DNA of 64,000 nucleotides from Sphingomonas pokkalii (GCF_003096275.1 NZ_QENQ01000001.1:2578920-2642919); one strand, 5' to 3'; positions 17,789 through 29,749 are shown, counted from the first letter of the stretch. Notes: generated from the letters alone by a model not told the origin. Numbers and translations: made by a program.

Positions 17789-19819
17789 TTACCAGATATG
17801 GACGCGCTTTTCCGGCGGCAGGTACAGCTTGTCGCCCGGCTTGATGTCGAAGGCCTTGTACCAGGCATCCACGTTTCGGACGATTCCGTTGACGCGCGCC
17901 GTAGCCGGCGAATGCGGATCGGTGAGCAGCGCCTGACGCTGGGCATCTTCGCGAACCTTCGCCCGCCAGGCCTGGGCATAGGCCAGGAAGAAGCGCTGAT
18001 CGCCGCTCAGCCCGTCGACCATCTTCGCCTTGCCGTGCTTGGCCTGATACTTCTGATAGGCCGAATAGGACGCCTCAACACCGCCGAGATCGCCGATATT
18101 CTCTCCCAGCGTCAGCTTGCCGTTGATCTTGGTCCCCGGCACCGGTTCATAGCTGCTGTACTGATCCGCAAGTGCGCTGGTGCGGGCACCGAACGCCGTC
18201 TTGGCGGCCGGCGTCCACCAATTCTCGAACTTGCCGGTCGGGCCGAACATGCTGCCCTGATCGTCGAACCCATGGCCCATCTCATGGCCGATCACCGCGC
18301 CGATCGCCCCGTAATTGACCGCCGGATCGGCGTTGGGATCGAAGAAAGGCGGTTGCAGGATCGCCGCTGGAAAGGTGATCTGGTTCGACAGTGGATTGTA
18401 ATAGGCGTTCACGGTCTGCGGCGTCATCGCCCACAGGGTGCGATCGACCGGCTTGGGGAAACGCGACAGTGCCAGTTCATGCTGGAACTCGCCCGAACGC
18501 ATCACGTTGCCGAGCAGATCGTCACGCGACACCTGCAGCGCCGAATAGTCGATATACTTCTCGGGGTGGCCGATCCGCGGCTCGAACGCTGCCAGCTTGG
18601 CAAGCGCCGCCTTGCGCGTCGCATCGTCCATCCAGGACGACGCGGCAATCCGCTCGCGATAGGCTTCGCGCAGATTCTCGATCAGCTCTGCCATCTGCTT
18701 TTCGGCTGCCGGCGGGTAGTATTTCGCGACATAGGCTTGGCCCACGGCCTCGCCCAGCGCCCCGTTGACCAGCTGAACGCCGCGCTTCCACCGCTCCCGC
18801 TGCATCGGCACGCCCGATAGCGTCTTCGAATAGAAATCGAAGCGCGCCTGATCGAACGCCTTTGGCAGGAACGTCGCGTGATCGCTGACGAAACGATAGG
18901 CGACATAATCCTTCCACGTCTGCAGCGGCGTTTCTGCGAAGATCTTGCCCAGGGCGATCAGGGCCGTGTTCTGCGTCATCAGGATCTGCGGCGAGCTATC
19001 GAGGCCCGCGGTCTTGAGCATCAGCGCCCAATCGAACTCCGGCGCCTTGGCCTTCAGACCCGCGATCGTCTGCGGATCGTTGAGCGCGGCGATGTCACGG
19101 CTCTGCTCGGGCGACCATTGCACCTTGGCCATCGCGGTTTCGAGCGCGACGATCGCGTCGGCCTTCGCGGCCGCGTCCGGAATACCGGCCAGTTCCTGGA
19201 TCTGCTGCACATAGGCGCGATAGGCTTTGCGGAACGCGTCGAACTTCTCGCCCGGATTGAGGAAATAGTCACGCGGCATCCCCAGCCCGCCCTGGCCCAC
19301 GGCAGCCGTATACCGGGTGGGATCGGCCAAGCCCGGCATGATGTCGACATCGACCGGGCTGGCATAGCCGTTGCTGGCGAACAGCACCTGCAATGCAGCC
19401 TTGTCCTGCACGCCGGCGATGCGATCGAGATAGGGCTTCAACGGCCCGGCGCCGCGTGCCTCGATGCCCGCCTCGTCCATCCAGCTCGCATAGAAGTTGC
19501 CGATCTGCTTACCACTGGCACCAAAAGCACCAGGGTCCACGGCCATCTCATCCAGCAGGGTTCGTACATTAGTTTCGGCCGCGACGGCGAGGTCGACGAA
19601 CGGCCCTGCCGAGGTTCGATCGGCCGCAATCTGGGTGCGCTCCGCCCAGCCGCCATTGGCGTAGGTCCAGAAATCGTCGCCCGGCTTCACGCCTGGCTTC
19701 TGCGCGGTAAGGTCCACGCCAAAGCTGCCGTAGCGCGGCTTGCCGGTCTGGGCGAGCGCGGGCGCGGAAACGAGCAGCGCAGCAACGCTAGCAAGCAACA
19801 AAGAACGACGTAGTTTCAT
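17789..19819 (-). CDS. M13 family zinc metallopeptidase (neprilysin type)
   Basis: A 676-residue secreted neprilysin/endothelin-converting-enzyme-like endopeptidase. A signal peptide (about 1-23, ending APALAQ) precedes the N-terminal M13 domain and the C-terminal catalytic domain. The zinc motif HEMGH is at about 512-516, and the third ligand region GENIGDLGG follows about 60 residues later. The NAYYNP motif (substrate binding) is also present. It degrades oligopeptides in the periplasm. The ATG at 19819 gives the signal peptide. It is a single-gene unit with its own terminator. Confidence 0.92.
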   Translation of the reverse strand: MKLRRSLLLASVAALLVSAPALAQTGKPRYGSFGVDLTAQKPGVKPGDDFWTYANGGWAERTQIAADRTSAGPFVDLAVAAETNVRTLLDEMAVDPGAFGASGKQIGNFYASWMDEAGIEARGAGPLKPYLDRIAGVQDKAALQVLFASNGYASPVDVDIMPGLADPTRYTAAVGQGGLGMPRDYFLNPGEKFDAFRKAYRAYVQQIQELAGIPDAAAKADAIVALETAMAKVQWSPEQSRDIAALNDPQTIAGLKAKAPEFDWALMLKTAGLDSSPQILMTQNTALIALGKIFAETPLQTWKDYVAYRFVSDHATFLPKAFDQARFDFYSKTLSGVPMQRERWKRGVQLVNGALGEAVGQAYVAKYYPPAAEKQMAELIENLREAYRERIAASSWMDDATRKAALAKLAAFEPRIGHPEKYIDYSALQVSRDDLLGNVMRSGEFQHELALSRFPKPVDRTLWAMTPQTVNAYYNPLSNQITFPAAILQPPFFDPNADPAVNYGAIGAVIGHEMGHGFDDQGSMFGPTGKFENWWTPAAKTAFGARTSALADQYSSYEPVPGTKINGKLTLGENIGDLGGVEASYSAYQKYQAKHGKAKMVDGLSGDQRFFLAYAQAWRAKVREDAQRQALLTDPHSPATARVNGIVRNVDAWYKAFDIKPGDKLYLPPEKRVHIW

Positions 19820-20000
19820 GGTGTTGGGAACCCCCACCTCGATGTGTATTACGGGAATGTAACGGGGGGGACCGTCGCTCGCAATGGCATTTTGTTACAG
19901 ATGAAACTGCCACATGCGCCCGCTATCGCGCACCGAACCGGCGAGGATAGCGGGAGTGTGGGCATGGGCATTCAGCGCCGGGCATGGCGCGGAACGAGGG

Positions 20001-21938
<1,938 letters not shown>

Positions 21939-22073
21939 CAAGACCCCTCCTGGTCAGCGGGCATCTAGGAGCGCAAGGGGTGGCTAGGCAAGGTGCAGGA
22001 CCACGCACGATCGTTACGACGACCGATACTTTTTTAGTGGATCGGCACAACCGTATCAGCCATATAAGACGCT

Positions 22074-23555
22074 ATGGCACGACCTGCGATTGCTCTGTTG
22101 CTCTGTGCGGCGCTGCCGCTGGCAGCCTGTTCAACCGGTTCCGCCCATCCGCAGCAGACGACCGCAGCGATCGATCTTCCAGATCGCTTCTCAGTCGATC
22201 CACAGCAGAAAGCGCGCGAAGACTTGTCCCGCTGGTGGGACCGGTTCGACGATCCGATGCTGGGCAAGCTGATCGGCCAGGCGCAGACCGCCAACCTCGA
22301 CATCGCCCAGGCGGTGATCCGGCTGCGTCAGGCGCGTGAGTCCTTGGTCCAGTCGCGTTCGTCGTTGTTGCCCACGGTCAACGGTTCGGCCGGCTATTCG
22401 CGCAACGAGCCGCTGCGGGGCGGCAGCATCACGACGCAGCTGCCGGATGGCACCATCGGTTCCTTCTCGCAGGGCGGCAGCAGCAATTTTTCGCTTGGGC
22501 TCGACGCCAGCTATCAGGTCGATTTGTTCGGCGGTGTCCGCAGCGGCATCCGCAACGCACGGTCCACCTATGAGTCGACGGTGTTCAATCGCGCGGCCGT
22601 GTTGTTGTCGGTCGAATCCGAAACCGCGCGCAACTATGTGCTGGCGCGGCTTTCCCAGGCCCAGCTTGCCAATGCGCGCGAGAGCCTCGCCATCCAGGAT
22701 GAGAATCTGAGCATCGCCCGGTGGCGCGTGCAGGCAGGCCTCGTCTCCTCGCTCGATTCCGAACAGGCTCGCGCCCAGCGCGCGCAAACCGCCGCGACCA
22801 TTCCGCAGCTGGAAAGCAACTATGCCGCCAATGTTGCGCGGCTCGGCGTACTGACCGGCCAGGCCCCCGGCGCGCTGCGCGGAGCAATGGAGGCGCCGAA
22901 GCCGATCCCGCGCGGGCCCTTGAACGTCGCCGCCGGCATCCCCGCCGATGCGCTGCGCCAGCGGCCGGACGTGCGGGCCGCTGAACGCAGCCTTGCGGCA
23001 GCCACCGCACAGATCGGCATTTCCCGCGCCCAGCTTTTCCCCGCCCTGTCGCTCGGCGGCAGCATCAGTTCGGGCAGCGGCTCGGTCCGCTCGCTGTTCG
23101 ACCTCATCACCGGCCGCGCCTTCGCCAATGTCGCGCAGAGGATCTTCGATTCCGGCCGGTTGCGCAGCCAGGTCCGCTCGGCCCGCGCCGGAGCCGATGG
23201 CGCCTTCTATGCCTATAAGTCCAGCGTGCTGAAGGCGCTGGAGGAAATCGAGAATGCGATCGTCGCGCTGCAGGCATCCCGCTTCCGCGAATCCGAATTC
23301 CGCACCGCGCTGGAGGCCGCCAACAACCAGGCGCTGCTCGCAAGGATGCGCTACCGCTCCGGCCTTACCGATTTCACCACCCTCAACCAGGCCGAAAGCG
23401 CGCTGCTTTCGGCCAAGAACGGTCTGGCCCAGGCCGAATCCGAACAGGCGACCGCGCTGATCCAACTCTATGTCGCGCTTGGTGGCGGCTGGGACGAAGC
23501 CGCGCCTATCCCGCCCCTTCCTCCAACGACAGGCAGCGCCACCGATGGCCAGTGA
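22074..23555 (+). CDS. Outer-membrane efflux lipoprotein, NodT/OprM type
   Basis: A 493-residue TolC-like outer-membrane factor. A lipoprotein signal peptide ends in LAAC (C19). Two OEP repeats follow, with long helical stretches containing the typical Q-A-R-S-x-L-x-P and D-F-G/L-F-G-G motifs (YQVDLFGG near residue 148). It would form the outer channel of the tripartite exporter encoded by this operon. Its end overlaps the next gene (MacA-like) by 11 bases. Confidence 0.9.
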   Translation: MARPAIALLLCAALPLAACSTGSAHPQQTTAAIDLPDRFSVDPQQKAREDLSRWWDRFDDPMLGKLIGQAQTANLDIAQAVIRLRQARESLVQSRSSLLPTVNGSAGYSRNEPLRGGSITTQLPDGTIGSFSQGGSSNFSLGLDASYQVDLFGGVRSGIRNARSTYESTVFNRAAVLLSVESETARNYVLARLSQAQLANARESLAIQDENLSIARWRVQAGLVSSLDSEQARAQRAQTAATIPQLESNYAANVARLGVLTGQAPGALRGAMEAPKPIPRGPLNVAAGIPADALRQRPDVRAAERSLAAATAQIGISRAQLFPALSLGGSISSGSGSVRSLFDLITGRAFANVAQRIFDSGRLRSQVRSARAGADGAFYAYKSSVLKALEEIENAIVALQASRFRESEFRTALEAANNQALLARMRYRSGLTDFTTLNQAESALLSAKNGLAQAESEQATALIQLYVALGGGWDEAAPIPPLPPTTGSATDGQ

Positions 23556-24867
23556 ACCTCAGGACCTCAACGCCTTTCTAGGCACGAAACGGCGCCCCTG
23601 GTGGCGGCGGAACCTGCGCTGGATCGTCATCGCGCTGGTCGTGGTGGTGCTGGGCCTGCTCGTCTCGCGCTGCTTCGCGCCCAAGCCGCCGCCCAGCTAC
23701 ATCACGATGCCGGCAGAGAAGGGCGCACTTGCGGTAACAGTCTCCGCGACCGGCCGGCTCGCGCCGATCCGGCAGGTGACGGTCGGCTCCGAAATCTCCG
23801 GTCTCGTCCTCAAGGTGCTCGTCGACGTCAACGACCAGGTGACCGAAGGCCAGCCGATCGCGATCATCGACCCAGCCCGGCTGGACGACGCGATCACCCA
23901 GAGCCGCGCGACGCTCGCCGCCAACCAGGCGGCGGTGGCACAGACCCGCGCGACGCTCGACGAGGCGACTGCGCAACTCCGCCGCATGGAGGAAGTCAGT
24001 CGCCTCTCGGGAGGCAAGGTGCCGGCGCAGACCGAACTGGATACCGCCCGCGCCGCCGTGGCCCGCGCCCGCGCCAATCTGCGCTCGGCGGAAGCGAACG
24101 TGGTCTCCGCCCAGGCATCGCTTTCCTCGAACCAGACGCAGCGCACCCGCTCGATCATCCGCTCGCCGGTGAACGGCGTGGTCCTCGCTCGCCAGGTCGA
24201 TGCCGGCCAGACCGTCGCCGCCTCGTTCAATACCCCCACCATGTTCGTGATCGCGCAGGACCTGACGCACATGAAGCTGGAAGTGGCGATCGACGAGGCC
24301 GATGTCGGCGCAGTCAAGGTCGGCCTGCCGGCAAGCTTCACCGTGGACGCCTTCCCCGGCCGCACTTTCCCGGCGCAGATCACCCGCGTCGACCTCGGGT
24401 CGAATCTCACCGCATCGACCGCCTCGACCAGCGCGTCGACCACCACCACCACCGCAAACCAGGTCGTATCCTATGCGGCGATCCTGTCGGTCGCCAATCC
24501 AGACATGACGCTGCGCCCCGGCATGACCGCCACCGCGACGATCGGCGTCGAGAAGCTCGACAACGCACTGCTCATCCCCAACGGCGCACTGCGTTTCACC
24601 CCCGAAGCAAGCGGGGCCAAGCCCGGTGCGAGCATTCAGTTCGGCCCCCGCCGGCAGGATCAGCAGAAGGCGATTGGCCGGGGGAGTAAGCAGATCGTCT
24701 ACATCGTTGGCAAGGACGGCAAGCCGGAGCAGGTGGAGGTCGTCACCGGCCCCAGCGACGGCAGCCGCACCGCCGTCACCAGTGCCAAGCTCAAGCCCGG
24801 CATGAAGCTGATCGTCGGCGTGCAGGCGAACGGCCCGGCCAAGCCCGCCAAGGACGATCAGGACTGA
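23545..24867 (+). CDS. MacA-like periplasmic adaptor (membrane fusion protein)
   Basis: A 440-residue HlyD/RND-type adaptor with an N-terminal transmembrane segment (about residues 26-41). It then has a biotinyl-lipoyl-like half (VTVGSEISGLVLKVLVDVNDQVTEGQ), a coiled-coil hairpin rich in Ala, Gln and Arg, the second lipoyl half (SPVNGVVLARQVDAGQTV), a beta-barrel and a membrane-proximal domain. It bridges the MacB-type ABC complex and the NodT channel. The start at 23545 lies inside the end of the previous gene. Its stop overlaps the ATPase start by one base (TGATG). Confidence 0.9.
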   Translation: MASEPQDLNAFLGTKRRPWWRRNLRWIVIALVVVVLGLLVSRCFAPKPPPSYITMPAEKGALAVTVSATGRLAPIRQVTVGSEISGLVLKVLVDVNDQVTEGQPIAIIDPARLDDAITQSRATLAANQAAVAQTRATLDEATAQLRRMEEVSRLSGGKVPAQTELDTARAAVARARANLRSAEANVVSAQASLSSNQTQRTRSIIRSPVNGVVLARQVDAGQTVAASFNTPTMFVIAQDLTHMKLEVAIDEADVGAVKVGLPASFTVDAFPGRTFPAQITRVDLGSNLTASTASTSASTTTTTANQVVSYAAILSVANPDMTLRPGMTATATIGVEKLDNALLIPNGALRFTPEASGAKPGASIQFGPRRQDQQKAIGRGSKQIVYIVGKDGKPEQVEVVTGPSDGSRTAVTSAKLKPGMKLIVGVQANGPAKPAKDDQD

Positions 24868-25577
24868 TGGTCGAGCCGCTGATCCAGCTGGAGGGCATCA
24901 CCAAGACGTTCGGCGAAGGGCCGACCGCGTTCCAGGCGCTGAAGGGCGTCGACCTCGCGATCGAGGCCGGTGCGTTCCTGGCGGTGATGGGGGCATCGGG
25001 ATCGGGCAAGTCGACGACGATGAACATCCTCGGCTGCCTCGATGTGCCCACCGGCGGCAGCTACCGGTTCCGCGGCGTGCATGTCGAGCAGCTGGACCGC
25101 GACCAGCGCGCCTATCTGCGCCGCCGCTATCTCGGCTTCGTGTTCCAGGGCTTCAACCTGCTCGCCCGCACCACCGCGCTGGAGAATGTCGAGCTGCCGC
25201 TGCTCTATCGCGGCGAGCACCGCAAGGCGCGGCGGGCAGCGGCGATGGCGGCACTGGAACAGGTGGGGCTCGATCGCTGGGCGGACCACACGCCCGCCGA
25301 ACTCTCCGGCGGCCAGCAGCAGCGCGTCGCCATCGCCCGCGCGATCGTGACCCAGCCCGACGTGCTGCTGGCCGACGAACCGACCGGCAACCTCGACAGC
25401 GAACGCTCGGTGGAGATCATGAAGCTGCTCCAGCGCCTGAACGCCGATCTGGGCATCACCGTGCTGATGGTCACCCACGAGCCGGACATGGCGGCCTTCG
25501 CCAAGACGATCGTGCATTTCAAGGACGGGCTGGTGGAACGCACCGAGATCGCCGCCGGCGCGGGCGCAGGAGCCTGA
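24867..25577 (+). CDS. MacB-type ABC transporter ATPase
   Basis: A 236-residue ATP-binding subunit of the LolD/MacB/FtsE class. The Walker A motif GASGSGKST is at residues 42-50, the signature LSGGQQQRVAIARAI near 147 and the Walker B motif LLADEPTGNLD near 168. It drives the exporter formed with the permease that starts 4 bases after its stop. In E. coli MacB the ATPase and permease are one protein; here they are two genes. Confidence 0.93.
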   Translation: MVEPLIQLEGITKTFGEGPTAFQALKGVDLAIEAGAFLAVMGASGSGKSTTMNILGCLDVPTGGSYRFRGVHVEQLDRDQRAYLRRRYLGFVFQGFNLLARTTALENVELPLLYRGEHRKARRAAAMAALEQVGLDRWADHTPAELSGGQQQRVAIARAIVTQPDVLLADEPTGNLDSERSVEIMKLLQRLNADLGITVLMVTHEPDMAAFAKTIVHFKDGLVERTEIAAGAGAGA

Positions 25578-25581
25578 GCCG

Positions 25582-26781
25582 ATGTTGTTCACCACCCTGC
25601 TCCTGTCGCTCCGCGAAATCCGCCGGCACCTGCTGCGTTCGTTCCTGACGACGCTGGGCATCATCATCGGCGTGGCCGCGGTCATCACCATGGTGACGCT
25701 GGGCAATGGCGTCTCGGTCTCGGTGCAGCAGTCGATCAGTTCGCTCGGCAACAACACGCTGACGGTGTTCCCTAGTGGCGGCCGGCGCGGGGGCGGGAAC
25801 GCCCCGCCCCAGTTCGAGAATGCGGATATCCTGGCGATCCGCCAGCAGGTGAGCGGCGTCGGCGCGGTCGCGCCCCAAGCCTCCGCGTCGGCGCTGGCGG
25901 TGCGCAACGCGCAGAACTGGCAGGCCTCGGTCACCGGCTCCAGCAACGACTATTTCGATGCGCAGAATCTGGAATTCGCTGGCGGCAGGCGCTTCACGGA
26001 CGCGGAACAGACCGCCGGCAAATCGGTGTGCGTGATCGGTGACACGATCCGCGCCAACCTGTTCGCCAACGACGATCCGGTCGGCCAACGCTTCCGCCTC
26101 GGCACGGTCAGCTGCGAAGTGATCGGCGTTCTGAAGAAGCGCGACAATGCCGGCTTCAGCGACCCGAACTCCACCGTGGTGTTGCCGCTGAAGACGGTGC
26201 AGCGTCGCTTCGTCGGCAATCAGAATGTGCTGGCGATTCAAGTCGCGGTAGCGCCGGGCTATGATACGGCAGTCGTCAAGCAGTCGCTGACCGCCCTGCT
26301 GCGCGAGCGTCGCCACCTTACCCCAGACCAGCCCAACAATTTCGACATTTTCGACAGCGCGGAGTTCGCTGCCACCATCCAGAACCAGATGGCGCAGATG
26401 ACGACCTTCGTCGCCGCCATCGCAGCGGTGAGCCTGCTCGTCGGCGGTATCGGCATCATGAACATCATGCTGGTGTCGGTAACCGAGCGCACCCGCGAGA
26501 TCGGCATCCGTCTCGCCATCGGGGCACTGGGCAAGGAAGTGCTGCTGCAATTCCTGGTCGAGGCGGTGGCGCTGTCGTGCCTGGGCGGCATGATCGGGAT
26601 GGTACTCGCCTTCTTCGCCTCCTGGGGCCTGGCGACGCTGGCCACCCTGCCCTTCCAGTTCGACCTGTCGATCAACCTGATCAGCTTCGGCATCTCCGCG
26701 CTGATCGGCATCGTGTTCGGCTTCTTCCCGGCCCGGCGCGCCGCCGCGCTCAACCCGATCGACGCCTTGCGGCACGAATAG
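25582..26781 (+). CDS. MacB-like ABC transporter permease (FtsX fold)
   Basis: A 399-residue permease with one N-terminal membrane helix (about 20-42), a large periplasmic MacB_PCD domain (about 45-240) and three C-terminal helices making up an FtsX domain (IGIMNIMLVSVTERTREIGIR). It belongs to mechanotransmission exporters that move antibiotics, peptides or siderophores, or support lipoprotein transport. Its end overlaps the convergent mocA-like gene by 32 bases. Confidence 0.92.
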   Translation: MLFTTLLLSLREIRRHLLRSFLTTLGIIIGVAAVITMVTLGNGVSVSVQQSISSLGNNTLTVFPSGGRRGGGNAPPQFENADILAIRQQVSGVGAVAPQASASALAVRNAQNWQASVTGSSNDYFDAQNLEFAGGRRFTDAEQTAGKSVCVIGDTIRANLFANDDPVGQRFRLGTVSCEVIGVLKKRDNAGFSDPNSTVVLPLKTVQRRFVGNQNVLAIQVAVAPGYDTAVVKQSLTALLRERRHLTPDQPNNFDIFDSAEFAATIQNQMAQMTTFVAAIAAVSLLVGGIGIMNIMLVSVTERTREIGIRLAIGALGKEVLLQFLVEAVALSCLGGMIGMVLAFFASWGLATLATLPFQFDLSINLISFGISALIGIVFGFFPARRAAALNPIDALRHE

Positions 26782-27364
26782 CCGCGGCGGCCTCGCGCGC
26801 GCGCAGGGCGGCGAGGTCTTCGCGCGTGTCGATGTCTACCAGTTCCTCGGGACGGGTGATGACATGGTGGCCGCGCAGGATCAGCGTGCGCGCGCCGGCA
26901 TCGCCGTCCAGCCCGCGCAATGCGGCGAAATGGTCGCGACCGATCAGCGCCGGCGGCATCGGCTGCACCCCGTCGCTGGAGGCGACCAGTGTCGCGCCAT
27001 TGTCCGAGGCGTCGAACAGCCGGTAGCAATGCGCGGCGGTGACGCGCGGCATGTCCGCCAACGCGATCAGCACCGCCGCGGCACCCGCCGCTTCCGCCGC
27101 CTCGACGCCGTAGCGCACCGATCGTGCCTGGCCGAGCGCCGGATCGGGGTTTTCCACCACTTGGAATCCGCGCGCGGAGAAATCGAGCACGGTGTCCCAC
27201 ACGATCGCAATCCGCGCGAGAAACGGCACCTTCTCCAGCGCCGTCACGACATGGAAGGCAAGCGGCTGACCGAGATAGTCCTCGGTCAGCTTGTCGCCGT
27301 CGGCAAAGCGTTCGGAGCGGCCGGCGGCGAGCAGCACGAGTGCAGTTTTTTCAGGTGTGAGCAT
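26750..27364 (-). CDS. mocA: MocA-like molybdenum cofactor nucleotidyltransferase
   Basis: A 204-residue NTP-transferase fold with LAAGRSERF at about 12-20, the CTP- or GTP-binding loop, and a LADMPR metal/substrate loop near residue 103. Such enzymes attach CMP to molybdopterin for hydroxylase-type molybdoenzymes. The start overlaps the xdhC stop by 14 bases, a common operon with XdhC, which inserts the matured cofactor. The molybdenum hydroxylase itself is not in this window. Confidence 0.82.
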   Translation of the reverse strand: MLTPEKTALVLLAAGRSERFADGDKLTEDYLGQPLAFHVVTALEKVPFLARIAIVWDTVLDFSARGFQVVENPDPALGQARSVRYGVEAAEAAGAAAVLIALADMPRVTAAHCYRLFDASDNGATLVASSDGVQPMPPALIGRDHFAALRGLDGDAGARTLILRGHHVITRPEELVDIDTREDLAALRAREAAAAIRAARRRSG

Positions 27365-28262
27365 GAAAGGTTTTCACCATGGCGGCGGCGATGGAAAGCG
27401 CGATCTCCGAGGGACCGATCGCGCCGATCGAAAGCCCCGCCGGCCCTTCGATCCGCGCGAGATCCTGCGCTGAGACGCCCGCGGCGCCAAGTCGTTCCAG
27501 CCGCGCCGCATGGCTCCGCCGCGAACCCAGCGCGGCGACATAGCCCGTCGGGTGGGCGAGCGTGGCAATCAGCGCGGCATCGTCGATCTTGGGGTCGTGG
27601 CTCAGCGTCACCACCGCGGTCGCCGGATCGGGCTTTAGCGCGGTCACCGCCTCGTCCGGCCAGCGATCGTCGAGCGTTACGCCGGGGAAACGCTCCTCGG
27701 TCAGGAAGCGTCCGCGCGGATCGATCACCGTCGTCGCGATGCCCAGCTCGCGGGCGAGCCCGGCCAGCGCCTGCGCGATCTGCACCGCGCCGACGATCAG
27801 CAGTCGCCGCGGCGGATCATAGCGATTGACGAAACCGGCGCCGCCGATCGCGCTCTGCCCGGTGGCGAGATCGGTGCCGACTTCGATCGGACGACCCTCG
27901 CCGCGCGCCGCACGAATCGCGTCGAACAGTTCGGGCGGGAAGCCATGGGGGGCGACCGGCTGCACCAGTACCGCGATCTGCCCGCCGCACGGCAGGCCCA
28001 CTTCCCAGGCGGCGGCATCGGCGACGCCATAGTCCTTCACGACCGCGGGCGCGCCGGCGATCACCTCGGCGGCGGTCTGCAGGATATCGGTTTCGACACA
28101 GCCGCCGGAGACCGATCCCTCGAACCGGCCATCCGCATGGACCAGCAGATGGCTGCCGCGCGGGCGCGGTGCCGAACCCCAGGTCGTCACCACGGTGGCC
28201 AGCGCCATCCTGGCACCGCGCCAGGCTTCGGCGGCTGCCAGCACGCTGTCGTTGTCGGCCAT
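27351..28262 (-). CDS. xdhC: XdhC family molybdenum hydroxylase maturation protein
   Basis: A 303-residue XdhC/CoxI-like protein. The N-terminal XdhC domain holds GSAPRPRGSHLLV and GSVSGGCVE; the C-terminal Rossmann-like XdhC_C domain follows (RLLIVGAVQIAQALA and the TLSHDPKIDDAAL segment). It binds and inserts the molybdenum cofactor into xanthine-dehydrogenase-type enzymes. GGGAG lies 8 bases before the ATG at 28262. It forms a two-gene unit with mocA. Confidence 0.87.
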   Translation of the reverse strand: MADNDSVLAAAEAWRGARMALATVVTTWGSAPRPRGSHLLVHADGRFEGSVSGGCVETDILQTAAEVIAGAPAVVKDYGVADAAAWEVGLPCGGQIAVLVQPVAPHGFPPELFDAIRAARGEGRPIEVGTDLATGQSAIGGAGFVNRYDPPRRLLIVGAVQIAQALAGLARELGIATTVIDPRGRFLTEERFPGVTLDDRWPDEAVTALKPDPATAVVTLSHDPKIDDAALIATLAHPTGYVAALGSRRSHAARLERLGAAGVSAQDLARIEGPAGLSIGAIGPSEIALSIAAAMVKTFHAHT

Positions 28263-28316
28263 CTGTCGCGCTCCCGTCACATCCGCTGCCTAACCGCCTA
28301 GCCGAAGGAGAGTTTC

Positions 28317-29387
28317 GTGACGAGATGGATGCTATTGGCGGCGGCCCTGCTGGCGCCGGCCACCGCTTTCGGACAGGATCGAACCATGCAGAAGCCCATG
28401 CCCCGCATCGTCGTGATCGGCCATCGCGGCGCCAGTGGCGAGCGGCCCGAACATACGCTGCTCTCCTACCAGCGCGCGATCGACCTCGGCGCGGATTTCA
28501 TCGAACCCGATCTTGTCCCCACCAAGGACGGCGAACTCGTCGCCCGGCACGAGAACGCCATCACCGACACCACCGACGTGGCGGCGCATCCCGAGTTCGC
28601 GGATCGCAAGACCACGAAGACGATCGACGGCCAGACGATCACCGGCTGGTTCACCGAGGACTTCACCCTCGCCGAGCTCAAGACGCTCCGCGCCAAGGAG
28701 CGGCTGCCCAAGCTCCGCCCCGGCAACACCGCCTATGACGGCCAGGCGACCATCCCCACGCTCGACGAAATCATCGCGCTGGCGAAGAAGGAATCGGCGC
28801 GGCTGCACCGGGTGATCGGCATCTATCCCGAGACCAAGCACCCCAGCTATTTCGCGTCGATCGGCCTGCCGCTGGAAGGCCGCCTCGTCGCCAAGCTCAA
28901 GGCCGCCGGCTGGGACCGCGCCGATGCGCCGGTGTTCATCCAGTCGTTCGAGGTGAACAACCTCAAGCAGCTCCACGCCATGACCAAGGTGCCGCTGATC
29001 CAGCTGATGGCCGGCAGCCAGGGGCCGGCGGACCATGCCTATGCAAGCTATCGGGAAATGGCCACGCCGGAGGGCCTGAAGGCGATCGCAGCCTATGCCA
29101 CCGGCATCGGCCCGGAACTGACCCAGATCATCGCGACCGACGGCACCCCCTCGACGCTGGTCGCCGATGCCCATGCGGTGGGGCTGAAGCTCCACCCCTG
29201 GACCTTCCGGGCCGAGAATTACTTCCTGATGCCCGCCTATCGCACCGGTACTGATCCGGCTACGCATGGCCGGCTGGCAGAGGAGATCGATACCTTCCTG
29301 AAGGCGGGGATCGACGGCTTCTTCACCGATTTCCCTTCCATCGGCGTGCCGGCTCGGGATAGTTTCCTGAAAACCAACGGCAACTAA
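28317..29387 (+). CDS. glpQ: Secreted glycerophosphodiester phosphodiesterase
   Basis: A 356-residue periplasmic GlpQ-type enzyme with a signal peptide (about 1-19, ending TAFGQ). It hydrolyses glycerophosphodiesters to glycerol-3-phosphate and an alcohol. The catalytic region is clear: GHRGASGERPEHT near residue 35, EPDLVPTKDGELVARHE near 63 (metal Glu/Asp and catalytic His) and ETK near 177. The GTG start at 28317 follows GGAGAG at normal spacing and is needed for the signal peptide. Confidence 0.92.
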   Translation: MTRWMLLAAALLAPATAFGQDRTMQKPMPRIVVIGHRGASGERPEHTLLSYQRAIDLGADFIEPDLVPTKDGELVARHENAITDTTDVAAHPEFADRKTTKTIDGQTITGWFTEDFTLAELKTLRAKERLPKLRPGNTAYDGQATIPTLDEIIALAKKESARLHRVIGIYPETKHPSYFASIGLPLEGRLVAKLKAAGWDRADAPVFIQSFEVNNLKQLHAMTKVPLIQLMAGSQGPADHAYASYREMATPEGLKAIAAYATGIGPELTQIIATDGTPSTLVADAHAVGLKLHPWTFRAENYFLMPAYRTGTDPATHGRLAEEIDTFLKAGIDGFFTDFPSIGVPARDSFLKTNGN

Positions 29388-29399
29388 GGCTCAATCTTC

Positions 29400-29648
29400 A
29401 TGCGCATCCTCCCCGTCCTGATGGTTCTGCCGCTGCTGAGCGGAGGATGCGTGGTGAAGACCGCGGCCAATATCGTTACCCTGCCGGTGAAAGCCGCCGG
29501 CCAGGCCGCCGATTGGGCGACGACCAGCCAGGACGAATCCGATCGGAACTACGGCCGGAAGATGCGAGAGAAGGAAGAGCGGGAAGGCCGGGAGCAGCGG
29601 AAACGCGAAAAGGAATGCCGCAAGCACCCGGAACGCTGCGGAAACTGA
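29400..29648 (+). CDS. Small lipoprotein
   Basis: An 82-residue protein with a lipoprotein signal (LLSGGC, Cys17) and a short amphipathic middle followed by a highly charged Arg/Glu/Lys tail (REKEEREGREQRKREKE). There is no recognisable domain. It follows the GDPD gene by 12 bases and is probably in the same transcript. A membrane-anchored, cell-envelope role is inferred only from the lipobox. Confidence 0.7.
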   Translation: MRILPVLMVLPLLSGGCVVKTAANIVTLPVKAAGQAADWATTSQDESDRNYGRKMREKEEREGREQRKREKECRKHPERCGN

Positions 29649-29749
29649 CCATCGCCCCGCGCGGACGCAGAAAGGGGCGCCCGCCTGCTGCGAACGCCCC
29701 TCCGGGTCCGGCTGCCTGCGTGGGAACAGCCTGACCCGATGCCGAACCG

